A stretch of 64,000 bases of DNA from an uncultured Prevotellaceae bacterium (GTDB taxonomy: Bacteria > Bacteroidota > Bacteroidia > Bacteroidales > Muribaculaceae), in the NCBI GenBank assembly GCA_900316835.1, contig ONEL01000009.1, forward strand, positions 1 through 64,000. The letters are read 5' to 3'. Numbering within the stretch: the stretch's first letter is position 1; each line of letters begins with the position of its first letter. The notes under the pieces were generated by a model. The model had not been told where the DNA came from. It did no database searches and saw only the letters and a list, made by a program, of their open reading frames with translations. This document shows positions 39,939 to 51,951 of the stretch, piece after piece. The position numbers and the translations under genes are program-made.

Positions 39939-41912
39939 CTAATCATGCATGATGATTGCTGAGCGAGCCGGCACAATGATGTCGCCAGTGGTGAGAGTGT
40001 AGAAGCCTTTCTCGTCGATGACGGTGCCATCGCCCACAATGGTGTAGGTTGAGCGGGGCACATTAACCGTTTTCTTCACGTTGTTACCGTTGAGGATGAC
40101 GATAATGTTGTTCCACTTATCACCCACCTGGCTCAGGTTCTTGAGGCGATAAGCCACCAGGCAATCGCCATCAACCGGCAGGAATTCGAGGTGGCGGCGC
40201 ACAAGCTCGGCACTTCCCAAGCGGAATCCCTCGTGATGCTTGCGCAAGGCGATGAGATTCTTGTAGTAATCAAACACCTCGGGGTGCTTGATGCGACCAT
40301 TCCAGTCGAGCCGGTTAATGCTGTCGGGACTCTCAAAACTGTTGTGCACACCCTTCTTGTCGCGCAGCAACTCCTCGCCACTGAGCATGAACGGTATGCC
40401 CTGCGAGGTAAACACTGCGGTTTGTGCCAGCAGGTCGAGCTTGATGAGTTCCTTCTCATTGTTTTTAAGTCCCGGCACGCTGGCACGCAAGCGGTCCACG
40501 AGGCACATGTCGTCGTGGCAACTCACGTAGGCTATCATCTGTGTAGGCTCCAGCGCATAGGGTTCTTTGCTGTAATTAACCTTCTTGTAGTTGACTTGTG
40601 GATGCTCAATAGCTCCCACGATGCCAAACTTAATGCTCTCCTCAAAGCCAGGAAGCCCACCCAGGAAGGCAGCCTTGTCGTCGCCGTCCCAAGGACCACG
40701 CAGCGCATCGCGCAAGTCGTCGCTGAAGGCGGCAACCTCGGGCACTTGCTTCATGTGAGCCTTCATTGCCAGTTTCTCTTGCGGATAGGCACACGAGCCC
40801 GCGCTCCAGCCCTCACCGTAGACTAACATAGTGGGGTCGATGCTATGCACCATGGAGGCAATCTGGTTCATGGTTTCAATGTCATGCACACCCATCAGGT
40901 CAAAACGGAAACCATCAATGTGATACTCGTTAATCCAGTATTTAACACTCTCTATCATGTACTGCCGCATAATTTCCTGTTCGCTTGCGGTCTCATTGCC
41001 ACAGCCACTGCCGTTGCTCCACGAGCCATCGGCGTTCTTGCGGTAGAACGTTCCTGGACAAGTGCGCTGAAAGTTGCCGTTGTCGATATTAAAAGTGTGA
41101 TTATACACCACGTCGAGAATAACACGGATGCCGGCACGATGCAACGCCTGCACCATGAGTTTGAACTCGCGGTTGCGGGTGGCGGGGTCGTAGGGATTAG
41201 TAGAGTAACCACCCTCGGGCACGTTGTAGTTTAGAGGATCGTATCCCCAGTTGTAGCGATTGAGGTCGAGATGGGTCTCGTCGATTGACGCGTAATCGTA
41301 GGACGGCAACACATGCACCGCGTTCACACCCAGTTCCTTGAGGTGGCTGGTAGCCCAGTCCTCGGTGAGTGCCATGAACTTGCCGGGATAGTTGGTACTC
41401 GCACGTTTCACAGTAACTTTTGGGTCAAGATTGATGTTACGCGCAATGGAAAAGTCGCGATGGTGCATCTCATAGATGATGTGATCCTTGAGAGCAATGG
41501 CAGGACGCTTGTCATCATCCCAGCCGTCGGGGTTGGTGGTGGCGAGGTCGATAATAGCACCACGACGTCCGTTCACACCTACCGCTTTGGCAAAGATGCC
41601 CGGGGTCTCGCCCATGTAGGCACCGTTGTACTTGACATTGAAGGTGTAGAACTTACCCTTGAGGTCACCCTTCACCTTGCCAGTCCACTCACTTTTGCTT
41701 CCTTTCACACGCTTGAGCTCAACTTTCTTGAGCACCTTGCCGTCGATGCCGGCATCGTAGATGCTCAGCGTCACCGCCTGAGCGTCGTCGTTAGTGTTAA
41801 GAAAGAAAGTGGTAGCCTTGGGGCTATAGGTCATCTCGTTAAAATTATAATTGCGAGCACCTGCTGTTGCCATAGTCAATGCAATAAATGCTGTTAATAG
41901 TATTTTTTTCAT
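39939..41912 (-). CDS. pulA: Type I pullulanase
   Basis: A 657-residue debranching enzyme that cleaves alpha-1,6 bonds. A signal peptide (MKKILLTAFIALTMATAGA), an N-terminal beta domain of CBM48 kind, then the type I pullulanase signature YNWGYDPLNYNVPEGGYSTNPYDP, followed by LDVVYNHT, the nucleophile Asp in DGFRFDLMGVHD, the Glu in VYGEGWSAG and the Asp in YVSCHDDMCL. The signal peptide places it in the periplasm. It is 60 bp downstream of susB. Confidence 0.93.
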   Translation of the reverse strand: MKKILLTAFIALTMATAGARNYNFNEMTYSPKATTFFLNTNDDAQAVTLSIYDAGIDGKVLKKVELKRVKGSKSEWTGKVKGDLKGKFYTFNVKYNGAYMGETPGIFAKAVGVNGRRGAIIDLATTNPDGWDDDKRPAIALKDHIIYEMHHRDFSIARNINLDPKVTVKRASTNYPGKFMALTEDWATSHLKELGVNAVHVLPSYDYASIDETHLDLNRYNWGYDPLNYNVPEGGYSTNPYDPATRNREFKLMVQALHRAGIRVILDVVYNHTFNIDNGNFQRTCPGTFYRKNADGSWSNGSGCGNETASEQEIMRQYMIESVKYWINEYHIDGFRFDLMGVHDIETMNQIASMVHSIDPTMLVYGEGWSAGSCAYPQEKLAMKAHMKQVPEVAAFSDDLRDALRGPWDGDDKAAFLGGLPGFEESIKFGIVGAIEHPQVNYKKVNYSKEPYALEPTQMIAYVSCHDDMCLVDRLRASVPGLKNNEKELIKLDLLAQTAVFTSQGIPFMLSGEELLRDKKGVHNSFESPDSINRLDWNGRIKHPEVFDYYKNLIALRKHHEGFRLGSAELVRRHLEFLPVDGDCLVAYRLKNLSQVGDKWNNIIVILNGNNVKKTVNVPRSTYTIVGDGTVIDEKGFYTLTTGDIIVPARSAIIMHD

Positions 41913-41972
41913 ATTCTTTCCGTAAAATCGAGTATTCGAGCTATCAAGTAATTGAGAAAATATAATCTGCGT

Positions 41973-44186
<2,214 letters not shown>

Positions 44187-44206
44187 TTATTATTGAAGGT
44201 TAAAAC

Positions 44207-44250
44207 TAGAGGTCCTAGAATTTCTAGATCTTCTAGATTTTCTAGAACCT
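44207..44250. repeat. CTAG-rich short repeat with hairpin between malQ and susB
   Basis: TCTAGA-type units repeat five times. The ends AGGTCCTAGAA and TTCTAGAACCT pair as an 11-bp stem with one wobble. With no T-run on the minus strand it would be an intercistronic stem rather than a terminator. CTAG is normally scarce in bacterial DNA. Confidence 0.7.
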
Positions 44251-44267
44251 CATATTTTTTTTGATTA

Positions 44268-46946
44268 TTATCGATTGCTTTGTGCTATGAGTTGCTTAAC
44301 CTTAGCGTTAAACTCGCTGTTGCTCATCAAGTCCTCAATGGTCATGTGCATGCGGTAGCGCCAGTAGTGGCGGGGATTAGCAGGCACGTTGATGCGCTCG
44401 GCATCGGCATTGGGCAGGCGCAACTGCTCGTCGATTGAGAGCCAGTCTTGCAAACTGAGCAGGCACAGCATTGATGGGCTGTAGAGGTGCTGAGCCACAA
44501 TGTCGCGAGCGAGCCATCCAGGCAGTGGATGTGGAGCAGGTCCGCTCTTCCACATCACCTCGTTATAGTACTCCTGTGAGAGTTGCCAGTCTTCGTCCCA
44601 CCACTGGCGCAACGTGCTCATGTCGTGAGTGCTGATGGTGCACACCGAGCGGTAGGGGTTGCTCTGCAAGTTTCCAAACTTGAGTTTGTTGTCCTTGGGC
44701 ATCGACTGGATTTCGAGGCTCAGGATTTTGAGCTCGTTCATCACCCAGGGCACGCAATCGGGCACCATGCCCAGGTCCTCGGCACACACGAGCATGCGTG
44801 TAGCCTCAACCAGGCGTGGCAGTTTTTTCATCGCCTCATGATACCAGAAGCGATTATTGCGACGATAATAGTAGTCGTTGTAGATGCGGTTGAAGGCTTC
44901 CTTGTCGTTGTCCCACAATGCCTCATAGATGAGCGACAACTGTGCTGTGATGCGTGGGTGGAACTTATTGGCGTCCTTGCGGTCGCGCACAAAGAGCACA
45001 TTGTTGATGAGCGAGTAGAGGCCGTCGCGCACCCACTTGTCGTCCTCGCTGGTCTTGCCGGCAAAGGCTGCTTCCACCTTGCGCTGAGTGTCAAACTCGG
45101 GGCGCAACTTCCAGATGTCGTCGTGGCTATGCAGCAAGAAAGTGTCGCGCACGCGCTGAGCGTGAGGGCCAAAGACGCGGTCAATTACCCAGTCGGCAAT
45201 GTAGGGATTGAGGAAGAAGTCTTCCTGCCAGCGCAGACCGTAGCCTTCCACTTCCTCGCGGGTCATGCCCAGTGCTGGGGAGAACTGACCTAGCAAGCCC
45301 TGAACCGAGTGGATGGGGATTTCCCAAATGCGGAAGAAACCCAGCACGTGGTCGATGCGATAAGCGTCGAAGTATTCACTCATGTTCTGGAAGCGTTGTA
45401 CCCACCACTTGCAGCCGTCCTTGAGCATCTCATCCCAGTTGTAGGTGGGGAAGCCCCAGTTCTGGCCGTCGGCGCTGAAGGCATCGGGTGGAGCACCAGC
45501 CTGACCGTTCATGTTGAAATAGTTGGGCTCTACCCAAGCGTCGCAGCCGTTGGGGCTAATGCCAATGGGGATGTCGCCCTTGAGAATGACGTGCTTGCTG
45601 CGGGCATAGTTGTGAGCAGCTTTCATCTGGCTACTGAGCTCATATTGCACAAACATCCAGAATGCCGCTTTCTCGCCCATGGCGGTAGAGGTATCTTCCA
45701 CGCTCTTCTTGAGCGATGGTGTGAACTGGCGGTGATTGGGCCACTCGCTAAAGCGGGCGGTGCCATACTTGTCGCGCAACACGCAGAAGGCTGCGTAGGG
45801 CACAAGCCAGCGCTTGCTAGCTGTGTAGAATTTCTTATAGTCGGCAGTTGCGATGATTTTAGCGCCTTCCTGCTCCCACACGTCGCGCAGGTAACCGAGT
45901 TTGAGCTCATTCACGCGCTCATAGTCCACCTGTGGCAACTTGTTTAGCTCCTGTCCCAGCTGCTGATAGTGGCGCATCTTCTCCACGTCCTTGAGGGCGG
46001 GAAGCTGCTTGAGGTCGACATACATGGGGTGGAGAGCATAGATTGAGATGCTGTTGTAGGGGTAGCTGTCGGTCCACGACTTGGTGATGGTGGTATCGTT
46101 GATGGGTAGCACTTGCAGCGCACGCTGGCCAGTGAGTTCCATCCAGTCGATCATCTTCTTGAGGTCGCCAAAGTCGCCCACTCCAGCGCTCTGCTTGCTA
46201 CGCAACGAGAAAATAGGGATCACCGTTCCCGCCACGCGCCATGCCGGCAGTGGGAAGGTGGCCTGCGATAGCTCGTAGCACACCACTTCGCCAGTGGCGA
46301 GGGTGGGGAAATCGATGTTGCGGTTGTCGCACTCCTCCCAGCAAATGTTGCCCTTGTCGTCGACGGCAACAAACTTGAATGTAATTCTTCCACCCAGTTT
46401 CGAGGCATTGAGTTTCACAGCCCACTGGTTGTGGGTAATCTCGGTCATCTCAATGCCACGCTTGGCATTCCAGTCGCCCAGGACGGCACCCTCGCCACAC
46501 AACACCAGTCGCTGATTGCCAGCCAGCTGTGGAGCGCGTACATTGATGAGCGCCGTCTTGCCATAGCCGGTGCTAACGAGCTTGCTCATGGGGCGCACGG
46601 CAAGGCAATCGGTGAAGGCGCTACTGTAGAGGTAGCTGTCCTCGGGCAGGTCGAGCCAGTGGTCGTAGATGGTGTAGCGCTTAGCTTTCGCACATGAGAA
46701 GATGAGTCGATGTGGCACTGTGAGCCACTCGCGACGCATCTCGTCGTCACCACGGTTCACGCTGTAGTAGTAGTCAATGTGGCGTCCGCTCACTCCAGGA
46801 TAGCTCACCTCGCAGGTCCAGCGGTGTCCGTCGATGGTGGTCATCTTGTGCGACGCGTCCAGGAAGTCGAGCTTGCTGTCGTCGATGTGCAACACAATCT
46901 CCTCACCAAAGATTGTTTGGTAATCTAGATTAAAAATAAGTTTCAT
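44268..46946 (-). CDS. malQ: 4-alpha-glucanotransferase with N-terminal starch-binding domains (GH77)
   Basis: An 892-residue disproportionating enzyme. Two N-terminal beta domains of CBM20 type (about 1-115 and 125-240: INVRAPQLAGNQRLVLCGEGAVLGDWNAKRG) precede the GH77 barrel, which shows FSLRSKQSAGVGDFGDL, FDAYRIDHVLGFFRIWEIP (nucleophile Asp), CAEDLGMVPDCV (acid Glu) and TISTHDMSTLRQWW. No signal peptide, so cytosolic: it rebuilds long glucans from imported maltooligosaccharides. It is the first gene of the four-gene starch series and has the GAAAACGTTTGC operator upstream. Confidence 0.95.
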   Translation of the reverse strand: MKLIFNLDYQTIFGEEIVLHIDDSKLDFLDASHKMTTIDGHRWTCEVSYPGVSGRHIDYYYSVNRGDDEMRREWLTVPHRLIFSCAKAKRYTIYDHWLDLPEDSYLYSSAFTDCLAVRPMSKLVSTGYGKTALINVRAPQLAGNQRLVLCGEGAVLGDWNAKRGIEMTEITHNQWAVKLNASKLGGRITFKFVAVDDKGNICWEECDNRNIDFPTLATGEVVCYELSQATFPLPAWRVAGTVIPIFSLRSKQSAGVGDFGDLKKMIDWMELTGQRALQVLPINDTTITKSWTDSYPYNSISIYALHPMYVDLKQLPALKDVEKMRHYQQLGQELNKLPQVDYERVNELKLGYLRDVWEQEGAKIIATADYKKFYTASKRWLVPYAAFCVLRDKYGTARFSEWPNHRQFTPSLKKSVEDTSTAMGEKAAFWMFVQYELSSQMKAAHNYARSKHVILKGDIPIGISPNGCDAWVEPNYFNMNGQAGAPPDAFSADGQNWGFPTYNWDEMLKDGCKWWVQRFQNMSEYFDAYRIDHVLGFFRIWEIPIHSVQGLLGQFSPALGMTREEVEGYGLRWQEDFFLNPYIADWVIDRVFGPHAQRVRDTFLLHSHDDIWKLRPEFDTQRKVEAAFAGKTSEDDKWVRDGLYSLINNVLFVRDRKDANKFHPRITAQLSLIYEALWDNDKEAFNRIYNDYYYRRNNRFWYHEAMKKLPRLVEATRMLVCAEDLGMVPDCVPWVMNELKILSLEIQSMPKDNKLKFGNLQSNPYRSVCTISTHDMSTLRQWWDEDWQLSQEYYNEVMWKSGPAPHPLPGWLARDIVAQHLYSPSMLCLLSLQDWLSIDEQLRLPNADAERINVPANPRHYWRYRMHMTIEDLMSNSEFNAKVKQLIAQSNR

Positions 46947-46986
46947 AATGATGATTGTATTTTTTTATTAGTTTTTTTCCAGTGGT

Positions 46987-47062
46987 TAAAATTACTAACA
47001 AAAAAAGCGAGTACACCCATTTTTTATATTAATAAGGTGTGAAAAACTGTGAAAACGTTTGC
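46987..47062 (-). promoter_or_regulatory. LacI-type operator and -7 element of the malQ operon
   Basis: The operator GAAAACGTTTGC (47051-47062) is one base off the perfect palindrome seen at two other starch genes. The -7-like TAATTTTA (complement of 46987-46994) has one mismatch to TAnnTTTG. Centre-to-centre distance is 66 bp. Confidence 0.65.
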
Positions 47063-47089
47063 AGGGCTAATAAAATAGCAGTGGCTACG

Positions 47090-47839
47090 CTAAATTCCAC
47101 CCAAGCTCACGGTGTGCAGAGCAAAGGCCTCGGCTGCCGAGCAGTGGCTCTCAATGCCACGAAACTTCTCCATGGGTTCATGCCAACCCTCGAAGATGGG
47201 CTCAAGTTGCTGGCTCACATGGCAGTAGCACGCCTTGTGCTTGCGCTCGAGCACAGTGCCAATGTTCACCCAGTGGGTGGGACGGAACATTTGGGTCTGG
47301 TCGCCAGTCATCACCTCGTAGTAGTAGAGCTGGAACTTGCGACCCAGGCGACGCCAAGCGTCGAGTACCAAGATGCCACACACCGCATGGTCGCGATGCG
47401 AGTCAACGGGCCAGTGGGTGAGCACAACATCGGGATTCTCGCGCTCTAGGAGCTCGCGCATCTCACGGTAACGCTCTAGGGTCACCTGTGTGTTACCGTC
47501 AATCTGGTTCATGAAGATGTAGCGCGCGCCAGTGATGCGGCAAGCATTCTTGCACTCCTCCACGCGAATGGCGGCAGCCTCATCGGCACTCTTGCCAGGC
47601 ACTCCCGCCTCGCCACGAGTGAGATAGATACACACCACCTCGTGCCCTGCATCGTGTAGCAAGCACATAGTGCCACCGCATCCCGTCTCGGGATCGTCGG
47701 GGTGTGCTCCAATCACCATGATTTTACGCCTCCTGCTATCTACTATCTCTCCGTTGTCGCTTGCCACTGCTGGCAGTCCTAGCACCGTGGCTCCCAGCGC
47801 CGCGGCGCCAGTCATCTTAATCATCTCTCGCCGGTTCAT
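47090..47839 (-). CDS. PIG-L family N-acetylglucosaminyl deacetylase
   Basis: A 249-residue zinc-dependent deacetylase with an export signal that has a twin arginine (MNRREMIKMTGAAALGATVLG). The metal and catalytic motif AHPDDPETGCGG is intact; a second motif is THWPVDSHRDHAVCG, with HxxDH-like metal ligands. Family members remove acetyl groups from GlcNAc-containing substrates. Here the substrate could be a cell-surface or dietary glycan. The ATG at 47839 opens the Tat-like signal directly. It has its own consensus promoter and lies upstream of malQ on the same strand. Confidence 0.88.
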   Translation of the reverse strand: MNRREMIKMTGAAALGATVLGLPAVASDNGEIVDSRRRKIMVIGAHPDDPETGCGGTMCLLHDAGHEVVCIYLTRGEAGVPGKSADEAAAIRVEECKNACRITGARYIFMNQIDGNTQVTLERYREMRELLERENPDVVLTHWPVDSHRDHAVCGILVLDAWRRLGRKFQLYYYEVMTGDQTQMFRPTHWVNIGTVLERKHKACYCHVSQQLEPIFEGWHEPMEKFRGIESHCSAAEAFALHTVSLGGI

Positions 47840-47884
47840 AAAGTGTTGTGTTTTAGTTAACAATTTCTAGATATAATGAGATTA

Positions 47885-47915
47885 CAAAGGTAGTATAAAA
47901 ACTTGTGAATTACAA
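47885..47915 (-). promoter_or_regulatory. Promoter of the PIG-L deacetylase gene
   Basis: Minus-strand TTG (complement of 47913-47915), a 20-nt spacer and TACCTTTG (complement of 47885-47892), 46 bp before the start. Confidence 0.7.
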
Positions 47916-47930
47916 TTTTAAAGAATTAAA

Positions 47931-47969
47931 AACCGGCGCTCTCGCTTATTGAGAACGCCGGTTTTTTTT
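47931..47969. terminator. Terminator after the starch-binding protein gene
   Basis: AACCGGCG (47931-47938) pairs with CGCCGGTT (47956-47963), with inner CTC/GAG pairing. T tracts follow on both strands. It closes the minus-strand gene ending at 48015. Confidence 0.85.
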
Positions 47970-48014
47970 AAAAATAGGAATATAGAAAATTGATTGCTTA
48001 ACGCAATGCTTTTT

Positions 48015-51000
48015 TTATCGCATTATCGCCTTGCTCGACTCGCGCGAGCCGTCGCTGTACTCCTTCACGATGATGTTAACACCCTCAAACGGAGTAGCGC
48101 TTTCAACACCCATCATGTTGTAGTAGCGAGTGCTCTTGAGCGAACGCATGTCGCCACGCTTGTCAACATTGATATTGTCGATGGCGGTAGCTAGGTTCTC
48201 GTCGGTCAAGCAAATGGGGTAAACGGTGTATTTGCGAACTGTACCTTCTGAAGCTGGAGCAGTGTCGCTAACGCTAAGCTGGTTGTTGCTAAGAGTGTGA
48301 CGTGGAGCATTGCTAGTAGTGCTTTCTTCCTCATAGAGTTTAATAATAGCATACCAGCCACTATAACCACCCAGGTGAGTTAGAGTGCCAGGATTCTTTC
48401 CACATTCGCCTCGCTGAGTCTCGGTAAGATCTTTTGTCATGTTTTGACCACCGGCATAGAAAGGATCATGGTAGCTCCAGTCAACATTAATAGTGCCGGT
48501 AAAGCCTGTTCTAGCCGCAGCATAAAAAGCACCATTTTTATTGTCATAATTATCATCATAGATCGTCCAGAAAATCTGGCCAAACTCATTGGGCTTAGGC
48601 TCAACGAAGAAGTACCACTCATCATCGCCACTGCGTTTCAAGTAAGGCGTGCCATTGAAGTGGGCTGGAGTGAAGGGGTTAGGAGTATACTCTTTTTCAC
48701 CACCATTATCGGTAACAGTGATAGCATGGAATGTGGGGTTCACACTGCTAACCTTTGTTCCATAAAGAGTGAAGTCCTTGTTAAGGAGATTCATCAAGTC
48801 CCCGGTTGTCACATTTCCATGACCACTCTCGCTAGGATAAATCTCCACCCAGTTGCTCTGATCATAGTCATCAGCTTTAAGAACTGTACCTTCTTGGCTA
48901 CCATCGGTCACGGTCTTAGCAAAGTCGATATAGCCAAAACCATTCTCGCTCTTGTTGTTGTAGTCATTGTCGCCCTTAGCGAAGAGAGTGCCCTTCACAC
49001 GGCTGTACCACACGCCATGCAGTTTCATGGTGGTGGGATATCCATCGGGTTCGTTGTCGATAACGTCGGTGTTGCCACCAATGCGATAGAGCAAGCCCAA
49101 ATAGTCATAGCAACCACCGTTAGCCCATTCAAGGTCGCCTGTCTGACGCTTATTGGTTGCATGAGAGTCAGTAACACCATTGTTAAAGAGGACGTTACCT
49201 GCATTTGTAACATCATAGTTCGACAAGTCGGCAAGATAAACAGGGTGTCCCTCATCGTCATAGCCAACCTTTGTCATCTTAACACCTGGCCAAGGAGTAA
49301 TTGGATTACCATTCTTGTCCCAAACGTAGCAATAAACGTTACCGTCGCCCCATCCCTTGATATCGGTGTAGTAAACATAATTGCCATCACGCTCGGTTGA
49401 GCACATAGCCTTTTGTTTAGCGCGGCTCTCGTAGGTACGGGTCACGTCGAGCAAGGTGCCATTGTTAGTGCTCTGGCCATTGGTAAGGGTTGCATCAAAG
49501 TCGGGAGTCCAAACGTACCACACCTCACCTGCGGTCTGAGCTGGTTGTGGGCTTGCATAGGTAGCAAAGAATTTATCAGTGCTCTCATTTTCGGGATAAG
49601 TAGGATAACCTGCCTGAGCATTTCCATACCCAAAATTAATTGTGGCAGTACTGCGGTCGCTGTACCATGTGTACCACTCTGTTCCGTTCTCGGCAGTGAT
49701 GGTATAGACATCGGGATTTCCATTAAGGCCATCACTCATATAAATGTATCGGGAATTATCATAGTTGGTAATAACACCATCCGACCAACCATGAACATCC
49801 TGCTCATAGATGCCCTTCCAAGGATACAATGTCGCATCGACCGAAGCGCCCCACCAAGTAGCACCCAAGTTGGTTGAATTGTGGTAACCCTTATCATCAT
49901 GAATTCTTGTCTCGATACCAAGTACATAACCATTTTTATCGGTTGGAGTGTTAGCATTCTTCTGCAAGTGGATGATAGTGCCTAAACCGGTCTTGTTGGC
50001 AAGGCGACTTTCCATCTCTTGCTCACTAATCATAGTGTACTCGCCATCAACAAGCTCAAGATAGAAGTCACTCTTGGCATCTGCTACATATTTTTCCTTT
50101 CCATCATTTTTGATGTCGAAATTGAAACCTGTGTTATAGGTGGTTACAGCAGTCCAGTAGTACATTTGACCATAGAATGAGCTTGGACCATTCATCTCCA
50201 CACCATTGCAAGTGGGAACTGTGGTTCCTTGCACACGCACGTGAGCCACGATGCGGCGAATATTATCGGCCTCATGGACATCATCTTGTGCAGTGACTTT
50301 AGCATATTTTGTATCATTGCTACCAGTCCAGTAGTAATACACGTCGCCATCGGCTGCAGTAACTGTGAGCTCACCGCTATGGATGATATTTTTGTCATCG
50401 TTGTGGTGCAACTGGAACGTGATGGGGAATGACTTGGAAGGCACAGCAAACTTGTACCATCCCAGTGGCGAAGCACCATTCTTGGTTATGTCACCATCCA
50501 CGCTCAATCCACGATGACCACCCACGTTCTCGTCAAGATTTAGAATGGGAGCACCTGGGTCAGCGCCATTAAACTCTTTGCCATCGTTATCCCTAACGTA
50601 GATGTAGGGACGAGTGTAGTCGTAGACGAAGATCACAGGGCCATCATAATCGACAACCTTGAGAGTGTTATTCTTGCGGTTATAAGTGATTTCATAAGTT
50701 CCTGAAGGCAATGTCCAGCCGTTCTGGCTTGTGCCAACAGCTGCTGTTGGCAGTTCTTGATCATAATGCCCCTCACCTCCATCAATCCAGTAATGATTAT
50801 CACTACCCGAATCGGTGTTACCAATCATGTAGGGCTTAGTAGAATTCCAATCACTCTTAATGTCGGTTGCAAGCAGGAACAAGCCATACTTACCGTCGCG
50901 TGCAGTATAGCTTGGCATCTCGTTGATATCCCACACACCTGTGTAGGTTTCACCGCCATCGGCTGTGGTAAGAGTGGGGTTGCTAGTAGAATACAACCAA

Positions 51001-51716
51001 GCCTCCGACTTACCTACCGAGCCAAAGAGGTAAATAACCTCTGGTATCTTGGTTGCAGTGGCAGTGACGGTGTTGTTGCTGCTATCATAAGTAATAGTCA
51101 CATCATATTTCCCGTTCTCTGGAATATTTAAAACATAATTGTTTGCTGGCCATGAACCATAATTGTAATTATGACCTTTTATTACCTTAAATTCGATATT
51201 TCCGGCAGTCAGCTCTACATTGCTTCTTGTCCAAGTCCATGTAGTTTCACTTGTGTTGGTCATGTTATTATTGGTATCTGAGATATCCCAATTAGTTCCA
51301 AACAAAGCAGCAGTACCGGCAACGGTGTAAATATCATTCAACGTTGCATACACAGCCTTTGTATTTTCATTAAAAAAGAAAGTCATTGTGTAGCAACCAG
51401 CGTTATTAATGGTGTAGTTTTGATTGCCACCAGAAGAATTACCCCAACTTTCATCCCAGCTATATTCTTTTACAACTTTATACTCCACATTTACTTTACC
51501 ACTAACAGTAAACTCTCCCGATGTCCATTGATATATATTAGCATCATTTGTTAATGTCATCGTAGTTGATTGGTTACTGGCATCCCACGAGGCACCAAAA
51601 ATGTCGGAATTATCTCCAGCAACCGAGTAGGTTACGGCCCATGCTGAGGTCGTGGTTAAGATGCATGTGAGGGTTAGCAATGTCCTCCATGCCAATTGTT
51701 TAAAATTTTGTTTCAT
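48015..51716 (-). CDS. Large secreted multi-domain starch-binding protein
   Basis: A 1233-residue protein with a signal peptide (NFKQLAWRTLLTLTCILTTTSAWA). The mature part is a chain of beta-sandwich modules rich in Trp/Tyr/Asn: two similar N-terminal repeats (YSVAGDNSDIFGASWDASNQ and YTVAGTAALFGTNWDISDTN), several SusE/SusF-like or CBM-like modules, and a CBM26-like unit (KGWGDGNVYCYVWDKNGNPITPWPGVKMTKV). The C-terminus (STRYYNMMGVESATPFEGVNIIVKEYSDG) is the conserved tail seen on secreted Bacteroidales proteins. No glycosidase motif is visible. It likely captures starch at the cell surface. The upstream operator and spacing match those of malQ and the GH13 gene. Confidence 0.8.
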   Translation of the reverse strand: MKQNFKQLAWRTLLTLTCILTTTSAWAVTYSVAGDNSDIFGASWDASNQSTTMTLTNDANIYQWTSGEFTVSGKVNVEYKVVKEYSWDESWGNSSGGNQNYTINNAGCYTMTFFFNENTKAVYATLNDIYTVAGTAALFGTNWDISDTNNNMTNTSETTWTWTRSNVELTAGNIEFKVIKGHNYNYGSWPANNYVLNIPENGKYDVTITYDSSNNTVTATATKIPEVIYLFGSVGKSEAWLYSTSNPTLTTADGGETYTGVWDINEMPSYTARDGKYGLFLLATDIKSDWNSTKPYMIGNTDSGSDNHYWIDGGEGHYDQELPTAAVGTSQNGWTLPSGTYEITYNRKNNTLKVVDYDGPVIFVYDYTRPYIYVRDNDGKEFNGADPGAPILNLDENVGGHRGLSVDGDITKNGASPLGWYKFAVPSKSFPITFQLHHNDDKNIIHSGELTVTAADGDVYYYWTGSNDTKYAKVTAQDDVHEADNIRRIVAHVRVQGTTVPTCNGVEMNGPSSFYGQMYYWTAVTTYNTGFNFDIKNDGKEKYVADAKSDFYLELVDGEYTMISEQEMESRLANKTGLGTIIHLQKNANTPTDKNGYVLGIETRIHDDKGYHNSTNLGATWWGASVDATLYPWKGIYEQDVHGWSDGVITNYDNSRYIYMSDGLNGNPDVYTITAENGTEWYTWYSDRSTATINFGYGNAQAGYPTYPENESTDKFFATYASPQPAQTAGEVWYVWTPDFDATLTNGQSTNNGTLLDVTRTYESRAKQKAMCSTERDGNYVYYTDIKGWGDGNVYCYVWDKNGNPITPWPGVKMTKVGYDDEGHPVYLADLSNYDVTNAGNVLFNNGVTDSHATNKRQTGDLEWANGGCYDYLGLLYRIGGNTDVIDNEPDGYPTTMKLHGVWYSRVKGTLFAKGDNDYNNKSENGFGYIDFAKTVTDGSQEGTVLKADDYDQSNWVEIYPSESGHGNVTTGDLMNLLNKDFTLYGTKVSSVNPTFHAITVTDNGGEKEYTPNPFTPAHFNGTPYLKRSGDDEWYFFVEPKPNEFGQIFWTIYDDNYDNKNGAFYAAARTGFTGTINVDWSYHDPFYAGGQNMTKDLTETQRGECGKNPGTLTHLGGYSGWYAIIKLYEEESTTSNAPRHTLSNNQLSVSDTAPASEGTVRKYTVYPICLTDENLATAIDNINVDKRGDMRSLKSTRYYNMMGVESATPFEGVNIIVKEYSDGSRESSKAIMR

Positions 51717-51812
51717 TTGTTTTTTAGTTTTAGTATTAATTGTGTTATTAAATGTTTCCTATACTATGGTTATTAAAACAGCTTGAAGGTCAATGTTTTT
51801 CCTTGAAGCACG

Positions 51813-51891
51813 CAAATTTATTATTAAATAATGTGTGAAAAATAGAAAAATGCCACTTTTTCAACAAAAAACCGCGCAAACGTTTGCGCGG
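51813..51891 (-). promoter_or_regulatory. LacI-type operator and -7 element of the starch-binding protein gene
   Basis: A perfect 20-bp palindrome (51872-51891) has the core GCAAACGTTTGC. The -7 element TAAATTTG is the complement of 51813-51820. The centres are 65 bp apart. The palindrome is followed by T6 on the minus strand, so it could also terminate the four-helix gene. Confidence 0.7.
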
Positions 51892-51912
51892 GGAGGGGGG
51901 AGGGAGGATGGG

Positions 51913-51951
51913 ATAGGAGCTACTAGGAGTGACTAGGAACTACTAGGGGGG
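51913..51951. repeat. CTAG-rich repeat downstream of the four-helix-bundle gene
   Basis: Units TAGGAGCTAC, TAGGAGTGAC and TAGGAACTAC follow one another with a 10-bp period. They are of the same family as the long array on the other side of the gene. Confidence 0.7.

Noticed and set aside
51872..51891. The 20-bp palindrome as nothing but a terminator
   Set aside because: It is followed by T6 on the minus strand and may terminate, but its core and 65-bp spacing to a -7 element match the operators at malQ and the GH13 gene, so a regulatory role is preferred.
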